Assembly (NCBI RefSeq): GCF_048544455.1
Contig: NC_133528.1
Span: 50,086,293-50,150,292, forward strand
Source of the DNA: Silene latifolia
Lineage: Eukaryota > Streptophyta > Magnoliopsida > Caryophyllales > Caryophyllaceae
Reading direction: 5' to 3'
Length of the DNA: 64,000 nt
In this document: one piece after another, positions 57,085 through 64,000 of the stretch
Layout: every line of letters begins with the position of its first letter
Position numbering within the stretch: position 1 is the first letter of the stretch
Program-made: the position numbers and the translations under genes
Notes under the pieces: generated by a model
Database searches by the model: none
What the model was told of the DNA's origin: nothing
The model's input: only the letters and a program-made list of their open reading frames with translations

Positions 57085-58904
57085 TGATGCGTGCATTTTA
57101 TATAAGCATTTTGTACTTCATTTGCACGCATTCATATGCATATTTAGTAGTGTTTAGCTACAAATGTCCCCCGAATTGTCTACTTTGGTTTCTCTTGTCT
57201 TATTTGCAGGAATGAACCGAAGATGAGCATAATCAAGCTTAAAACATGTCCTTATGCATGCATTTACGAGATGAGTTGAGTCGGAGCTTGAAGACTACTA
57301 TTTTGAGATGCACAAAGAAGTAAGATAGCTAGGCGAGCAAAGGAAGAACTTCAAAATACTAGTGCCTAATTTAAAGAGCCATATCTCGAGTTCCACAACT
57401 TATTTTCAATTTATTCCAATTGGAGAAGAAATCTTGTCCTCTTAGCTTTCCAACGCCACCGGAAACACCCTGTTTACCGAAGTAACGAAGAAATGGAAGC
57501 CGTTTAAAGTTCAGTGCGCGAAGCAGGAATTGTGCGCTGGAAAGAACTCGATCGAGTACTATCTTGTTCGATCGAGTCCTATTTCTACTCGATCGAATGT
57601 GCCTTTTTTATCAGTGTTCTATAACAACCCGACCCACCACGGTCGTAACACAACCCAATAAGATGGAATATGTACCTTTGGGCCCATTACTTGTTCTCAC
57701 TTAAGCCCAAAAACACAAGGCCTTGTTACTAAGTGGTGGGTAGAATCCCTTATAAACATATTACAACCTCCTCAATTCCCCGATGTGGGACAACCTTACT
57801 CTCAATAACTTGGGGTGTTACAAACTCCCCCACTTAAATAACACAACGTCCTCGTTCTGCCCGGAGGCTGACCGCAGCCAAGCCCAGAATCCTCCCCTCC
57901 TAGGTGTGTGACCCGGGTACTCCCGACCACAGGCTCACCACACGGTCGCAGGGTTGCTCTGATACCATTTATAACAACCCGACCCACCACAGTTGGATTT
58001 GTTCGATCGAGTGATATAAAGTTGCTCGATCGAGTGACTAGCTTATATACTCGGGATTTTTTATCCCGTGTTAGGTTTATTTTATGTTAATAATCACTTC
58101 CCTATATAAAGGAGGTCGGGGGATTAGGTTAAAACATCTCATATACTCTTAATCACTGTTTTCTCTCATAATTTATGCTGCTACCTTGTTCTTATTGCCG
58201 GATTCGCTCTTTTGTAATCTTCCTTTCTCTCTTATTCTAAGTATTATTTCTCTTATTTTCATCTCTATACTATGCTTTCTATTGCTTTATCTTTCTCTTT
58301 TTCTTCATCCATTATTATATTTAGCTAATTCTCCTGCTAGGATTTAGGGGATTCAATGAGTTGATGTTAGTTGCTAATTAGGTTTGCAGATCTGTTGCTA
58401 AAATCTTGTCTATGCTGTTAATCACCGCATATGATTGCAATTAGTTGCTTGAGTCGACGCATCTAGCTAATTGATTTGGTAAGCCTTGACCTAGACCGGA
58501 AGGTTGGAAGGGGTGAGACCTGCAGTGAACATTAGATGCTTTAGTGAGGGCGAAGCTAAGCTAATAGTGTTTTAGGCTGAATTGAGACCGGAAGGAGATA
58601 TTCGTTGTCCCTTAGACCGATACAAGTGACCGATCTGTGACCTTAGCTGCAATTATCTGACATTCATTGGTGACCCGACAATCCTAATTCTCTCTCTTTA
58701 TTGTTAATCCCTTTATTTTTATCGCTCAATTTCTCTTGCCACCTCTTCTAGTTTGAAAATCATACTCAAACCTCCGTTACTCTTAGACTAATTTAAAACA
58801 GATAAATCTCATTTTTGCCTCCCTGTGGAGATCGACCCTACTTACCGCTAGCTTCTGTTAGTAGTACTTAGGCATTTATTTTTGATACTAAAATGATCGT
58901 ATCA
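57085..58904 (+). repeat. 3' LTR of LARD2, interrupted
   Basis: 1820 bp; the excess over the 5' LTR is the 371-bp insertion at 57620-57990. About 40 bp of the palindrome region are missing at the insertion site. TATA box at 58103-58110. Confidence 0.9.
57620..57990 (-). mobile_element. TRIM-like small LTR element or relic
   Basis: Bounded by the direct repeat TATAACAACCCGACCCACCA (57620-57639 and 57970-57989). On the minus strand the repeat is followed by TGGTATCAGAGC (about 57968-57957), a tRNA-Met primer-binding site, and the body contains TCCCACATCGGGG, a word common in small plant LTR elements. No coding sequence. Confidence 0.6.
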
Positions 58905-59175
58905 ATTTTCATTGAAAAGTTGTGTCTTTTCGTTGAAAGGATAAGTGAAGCATTGTGCCTTTTCATTGAAAGGATGTGTCCTTGAATTCAAAGGATGTGT
59001 CGTCTTTTGGTCAAACCGTCACACTTCATTCTTTATATAAGAGATGGTGGTATTGGAGAAAAATAAAACAATTTTCTTGCACATTTTGCTATAACAAAAT
59101 GAATATAAAAAAACTCAAAATAATTCTTTATTTATAGGTTAAGAATCAAAGGGCGTACTTGTTTTATTCTGCGAG
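58905..59175. repeat. Short imperfect repeats of a TTTTCATTGAAAGG type
   Basis: At 58905-59010 the words TTTTCATTGAAAAG, TTTTCGTTGAAAGG, TTTTCATTGAAAGG and a similar one recur with GTGTC between them. No gene. The stretch ends where LOX 3' flank similarity begins. Confidence 0.5.
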
Positions 59176-59688
59176 AAATCTCGTGTAGCCCAAGGCTATA
59201 AGGATCGAAATATTCTCTAATAAAAGCAGTATCTGTGACTCAAATATTATTCAACCATATGTTACGTTTACATCGTAAAACGTCCCCTTTTATCTACAAT
59301 AATTTAACCTACACAATTAATTCTGGACCACTAAAGAAATAATGCACCTCCATTTATACGGTAAATGGAGGGGGTCCTTGGGTTCCTTGCTCCCTCGGAG
59401 TTTCTATTTTGGATCTATGGACTTTTTGTTTTGGGTACATGGGTCTATAGACTCTTTGATTGCTCATGAATATCAATTCACATATTTTTCAATCAATTAT
59501 TTGACTTCAAATCTTATTGTCTATGTCTAACTAAAAGTCTAAAACTACATTTAGACCACAAACAATGGCAAACGAAAAAGGGCACATTATCAAAAGAACT
59601 AGCATTTGATATTTTTCCATTTCTTTCCCACCACATTTTTATAGCATAAAAGATGAAGAATTTGATAATTTAAACTGAATAACGCTTT

Positions 59689-59694
59689 TTTATT
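59689..59694 (-). terminator. Candidate poly(A) signal of LOX
   Basis: Minus-strand AATAAA about 315 bp after the LOX stop codon. Position is plausible for a plant 3' UTR; transcript ends are not visible from sequence. Confidence 0.4.
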
Positions 59695-60009
59695 CAATAA
59701 CTTGAACCGCACACAGTTAGTGCATACATCTGAGCCGTAAAGGGCAAGGTTGCTTCACCAAAGCAAATAAACACGAAAACAGAATGAGGAAAAAGCTTAA
59801 CATAACAATAAGATCCAATGTTTAATACAAGGACCAGCCAGAGGATCTTCATACTACAGGTCATAGGAATATAGGAACTGAGCTGGAATTAACCTCGGTA
59901 CTTACATGACATAGTGGTACTAAGTTCAGTACGATTCTGATAGAACCGCTGTTTATTTTGGTAAGTACTCAGGCCCGTAATACCAGCACGATAGAAGCTC
60001 GCTCAAGGC

Positions 60010-63000
60010 TTATATAGAAACACTGTTTGGAACACCCATACCTGTAGCACCTGGTTTTGAGAACGGTTTAAGCAGTTCATATGGAATAACTCCTGCTCCA
60101 GTTCTGTTATTTAACTTCTCGTCTGCATTCCTTGCATCAATTGTACTCTCTATCTTCTTCAAGTTCAAATGAAATTTGTCGAACGATTCTTTTGTGTTTG
60201 GATCTTCAGCCCATGATGGCTCAAGTTGTTCACCTATATACTCCTCCTCAGGCGAGTGACTCGACAAAACATTCAATATGAGCATGACTTTAATCCCTTG
60301 ACCTCTAGACGGTAATGTTTTCAGCAAGACATTACATGGGTTTTTCACAAAGTAGCTCCACTCTTCTTCAGTTGGGTCTTCAGAAGGCATTTTGATTCGG
60401 GCAATTGTTGGACGATTTGGGAAGTATCCTCCGAAAGTGTATTGCCCAAAGTTTACTGCAGCATGGTGCCCTGACGCTACCCATATAATAGTTGTTAGAA
60501 TCTCAATCAGGACCTGAGAAGTTGTAAGAACAGGCCACCATTGTTCATCTTTCTTATCTCCATGGCCTTTCTCACGGATTTCGGCCCACCACTGTTGGAG
60601 TTCTGTATCAGACTGAACTTGTTCTTCATTTTTGTAGTACTGCATGACGTAGTCAGTGACCCATTGCTTCATAGCATCCCATAGGAGAAGTCCATCGTTA
60701 GCATATGGATAATCCTCGATTGCAAGCTTAAGTCCGTGTGGTGATGACTGATCTTCAATAGCTATGCCTCTATTGAATGAAAACTAAAGACAATGAGTAA
60801 CCACAAACTTGTAAAACATGTACAAGATCGAAATATTTCTATTCCATATATGGTATGGTAAAGAGCATGCTATAATAAGAGAGCGTCTTCAAATTAAAAC
60901 ATAAGGATGGTTGTTTAATGATAATAATTGAGAGACTTCACTCCTAAATTATCTGCATATGTAAAATTTATATCATGAAGTCATAATATCTCGATAAATC
61001 ATTTACCTGCTGATTAGATCAGTTGGTAATGCTTGATGGTCGAACCTCCACTCTTTGTCATAAACCAAAGAGCCGTATTCCATGGAATATTTGTCGAGAG
61101 AGAATGTGCTCTCAATAAACCCACCGTGATTCACAAGGGCTCCACGAGCCAGTGAATTGATCTCCATGGTGTATCGAAAATAAGGATTCAGGAGTCTATA
61201 AATTGGATGCACAGCACTTAGTTGTCGGTTCGTTGCAATCACGTAAGGCTCAATACAACAATGAGTCCTTAACCTATCATGGAAACAACAGAGATGAGTT
61301 CAAAAACCGATTTACCAATCAAAATCTCTGTAACTCAGCTTACTCCTAAATTATTATGCAAGGAAATATACCAGTGGCTAACAATTTGGTGATGAGCAGA
61401 GTCATGAGCAAGAACATGAGCTTTTGCAAGCCTCCATAGCCAAGTGTTAGTGGCATCATAGCCAGGTGTGTATACTTGTTTCCACTGAGGCTTCCCGTTT
61501 GCCAATGGCGGCCTTGTTAGCTCGATAGCCAGAGGCCTTAAAGTTCCTTTCGGAGTTAGAAAGAACAATGTACGCGACCCATATAGGGTCGTGCCTTCGA
61601 TCTCTCTTACTTTGTTCACAAAAGGTAGAAGCGCGTCATGATAGTCTAATACGAACAGTTTCTTTTGCTTCAAAGCCTGTGATTAAAAAAACGAAAAAGA
61701 AAAAAAAAACTTACAAGTCAGAGTTTTTCATTATGATTGAACAATAAAGAAGGCATGAAAAAGAATAAGATATTAAGGGGAGAGTGACAAAGACATTATT
61801 TGGATCGACTTCAGGTCTGCCGTGTATAATTTAAGTTGTTTCGGGTATATTATCCACTTAGGGTGAGGTCAAATTGGTTAATTGGGCAAAGCATTTTCGC
61901 TTTTAGGTTCAGGTACCTTTAGGCCTTTGGGGTGAGCTAGATATGAATAATTTGGAGTCAGGGCGACAGTCAGGTTACACTGAGATTAAATTGTGTGGTT
62001 TCCGATTTGGTCCATTTGGAGTCTGGGCGACTGTCAGGTTCCACCAAATACGGATTGGGCGAGTTAACTTTGAATTTCAGACATGTTGAGGTTTCCTTAT
62101 CCGGGTTTAATTTGTGTCTCAATCATATTACTTTTGATCAAATTTGCTTTAGAATGTACAGAAGTAGATACCTCATCCAAGGACATGACACCTTTGATCT
62201 CTTGCTCAACTAGTTCAGTAGTAATTATGGATTCAGGAGAGCCGTAGATTTCAGAGTCAAGCTTGCTCAGCAAAGGCCATTCCTACACAATGTATATTGG
62301 CTGTATTCTTTAAAAACATGTTCTAAGATAATTGCTTTTTCAATTCAACAATATAATTGCAGATAGAACATAAATGAGTTAGCCTAAGAGACTTAGGGTG
62401 TGTTTGGATTGAGTGATTTGGAAGGAAAAGAAAGGGAGGGAGAGTAGGGGATTTAAAATCCCTCATTTGGATAGCAAATGAGGGTGGAGGGAAATGGAGG
62501 GGGAGAGATTTGGAGGGATCAAATTTCCCTCCACCAAGCATTATCAAAATCTCTTCACAATAGGCAAGATTTGGAGGGAAATTATATCCAAACATCCACA
62601 CCCCATTCTCCCTCCACTTCCCTTCTCTCCCTTTCCCTTCCCTCTTTTCCTCTCCCCTCCCTTTCCCTCCACTTTTGCTATCCAAACACACCCTTAGGGT
62701 CCGTTTGGATACAATTTTAGGAGGGAAGGGGAGGGGAGGGGGAGTGAGGGGAGGTGAAGGGAGGGGAGAGAAGGGGAGGGCAAATGAGATGTGGGTGTTT
62801 GGATAACAAAAATTATGAAGGGAAATGGAAGGGGAGGAAGGAGGGAGATGAAGAATGGATGGAGGATTGAAGGATGTTGGTGGTATAATTAGAGTCCAAA
62901 TAATGTTTTCTTTCCAAATCTTGCCACCATTGGAAAGATTATAGTTTGTTCTATACGAGGGAAAATAAGTCCTCTCATTTCTCTCCCCTTCCATTTCCTT

Positions 63001-63689
63001 TCTCCCATATTTTTTATCCAAACAAAGGAAATTAAATCCCTCCCTTTCCCTCCCCTCCCCTTCCCTTCTCTCTAATTCCTTCAATCCAAACGAACCCTTA
63101 GAGTATTGTCTCTGCCATTATAAGTTACAGATCATACATACCGTAATCAGTTTAATGCTGGATGGGTTTGGACCGGCAAGAGTCTCCCTAGCAAATTCCT
63201 CGTCTCTAAACCATGAAAATTGATCTCCTACGCACACAAAACCAGACATATCCACATAGATGAGAATATGAGACTTAACACCAACTACATACTCCATATT
63301 CCATAACGATGAAATAATATCGAGTCAAAAGTAATTAAATTAAAAACCAAGAGGTACATAATATTGGTTACACTTACTTTGCAACATATCAGGAGTTGGA
63401 AAACGAAAAATACGTTCAGTTGGATTGATTAAATTAGGCATAACTGTTAACAAGGACTTGATATCTTGAATGTCGGACATATCAATTCCTCGATCGAATA
63501 ATTCATTAATCTGACTGAAGTTAAAATGTCCAAGCATGGTATCATTAACAGCATCCTCTAGAGTCGGAAGTACTGAATGCAACACATTATTTAGGGCACT
63601 GATCCCAAAGTCTACCGTCTTCAGATCAGAGAATACTTCATCCCTTGGTATGTAAAAGTTGCCGAATATTCTTGTTTCTGATAATGGAT
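60010..63689 (-). CDS. LOX: Type-2 13-lipoxygenase, 3' six exons (5' part beyond the window)
   Basis: Non-haem iron dioxygenase that adds O2 to linolenic/linoleic acid, feeding jasmonate and leaf-volatile synthesis, usually in plastids. Exons (minus, GT-AG): 63689-63378, 63227-63142, 62282-62172, 61676-61372, 61273-61007, 60769-60010; they join in frame to 612 residues of a protein of about 900. The PLAT domain, N-terminus and any transit peptide lie outside. Iron ligands are present: HHQIVSHW (two His), [10 protein letters not shown] (His, Asn) and the C-terminal Ile of NSVSI. The Ala of SLARGAL fits an S-specific enzyme. The wording ([39 protein letters not shown]) is that of type-2 13-LOX rather than 9-LOX. 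No stop or frameshift is seen. A broken relative lies in pieces at 9537-49845. The paralogue identity is not settled. Confidence 0.93.
62396..62693. mobile_element. Tourist-like MITE 1 in a LOX intron
   Basis: Perfect 14-bp inverted ends (GGGTGTGTTTGGAT) flanked by TTA (62393-62395 and 62694-62696), the PIF/Harbinger duplication. The body is purine-rich on the left and pyrimidine-rich on the right. Confidence 0.85.
62697..63097. mobile_element. Tourist-like MITE 2, tandem to MITE 1
   Basis: Inverted ends GGGTCCGTTTGGAT / GGGTTCGTTTGGAT (one mismatch), flanked by TTA at 62694-62696 and 63098-63100. The first TTA is shared with MITE 1. Confidence 0.85.
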
Positions 63690-64000
63690 CTGTGTGGGAT
63701 ATATACATGTAAATATGTAATACATGGGTTAGAGGTGGATTAAGTAAATAAACTTGACTTATTGAAAACTAATTTTAAACCCGTGCAACAAAATTGCTCG
63801 GATGTCATTTCAGAGACTTATATTGAGGTTAATAATAACAAAGATAGTCGAAGTTTTTAACAACTTTGATTCACAACTATTTCAATCTAAATCATTTTTA
63901 ATAATGAATTTTCCGTGAATATGGTGGTACCAGTTGTTGCTATCTTATTTTTCAATTGTAAAACTTTGTATGAGCGAACTAGCCGAAAATGCTACCTTCT
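63690..64000 (-). other. LOX intron running to the window edge
   Basis: The acceptor CCCACACAG precedes the exon at 63689. I see no convincing exon in the remaining 310 bases; the preceding exon must end with G to complete an Asp codon. Confidence 0.6.

Larger units (their letters stand above)
52488..58904 (+). mobile_element. LARD2: second copy of the non-autonomous Athila-related family
   Basis: LTRs 52488-53967 and 57085-58904 (the latter enlarged by an insertion). It has the same ends, primer-binding site region and polypurine tract (GGTTTGGTTTGGGGATATT) as LARD1. The primer-binding site is altered to TTTGCGCCGTTGTCGGGGA, having lost one G. The flanking five bases GTTTT (left) and ATTTT (right) are a possible mutated duplication. 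It is diverged from LARD1, especially in the first part of the internal region. Confidence 0.9.

Noticed and set aside
62323-63084. Open frame of 253 codons on the minus strand
   Set aside because: It runs through the purine/pyrimidine-rich bodies of two MITEs inside a LOX intron; composition is low complexity and no domain is visible.

Overview
This window is repeat-dense nuclear DNA of a flowering plant. It holds spliced eukaryotic genes, plant-type Copia, Gypsy/Athila and LINE retroelements, and Stowaway and Tourist MITEs. I see no bacterial operons, tRNA or rRNA. Several unrelated repeats carry TCGATCGA palindromes; I associate this loosely with Caryophyllales, but that is a guess. The only host gene that looks alive is the 3' two thirds of a type-2 (plastid-type) 13-lipoxygenase on the minus strand at 60010-63689. 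It runs off the right edge. A broken second copy of its 3' end is scattered over 9537-49845 because transposons inserted into it.

Layout. 1-852: unassigned AT-rich DNA. 853-4737: decayed L1-type LINE (minus), followed by a 91-bp Stowaway MITE. 4738-6262: Gypsy LTR end, leader and gag relic. 6262-9340: decayed Ale/Retrofit-like Copia (plus). 9537-10297: 3' flank of the LOX pseudogene. 10298-41397: a nested stack with three levels. The outer Gypsy-type element (LTRs 10298-11530 and 40115-41397, TSD CATAC) carries only one ATHILA ORF1-like gene. Inside it sits a minus-strand Athila-like element (15690-38892, TSD CCCGT) with gag, protease and its own ORF1-like gene but no RT or integrase. Inside that Athila sits a rearranged three-LTR Copia tandem (23061-35915, minus). 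41398-41592, 43437-43532 and 49344-49845: further LOX pseudogene pieces, separated by a Gypsy LTR fragment (41593-43436) and a complete non-autonomous element, LARD1 (43533-49343, TSD CATTA). 49901-51080: an inverted-repeat element and a LINE 3' fragment. 52488-58904: LARD2, whose 3' LTR contains a TRIM-like insertion. 58905-59175: short repeats. 59176-64000: the LOX gene, with two tandem Tourist-like MITEs in one intron.

Most interesting pattern. Unrelated LTR families here carry clusters of short palindromes just upstream of the putative LTR TATA box. The motif is TACTCGATCGAGTA in the Gypsy and LARD elements and ATCCGNNCGGAT-like in the Athila. The outer Gypsy and the Athila both repeat such a cluster internally, upstream of an ORF1-like gene, so each seems to have a second promoter for one accessory protein while lacking polymerase genes. 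The LARD family shares its PBS and polypurine tract with the Athila and encodes a small unrecognised protein with a hydrophobic C-terminal segment. This is consistent with a group of elements mobilised in trans.
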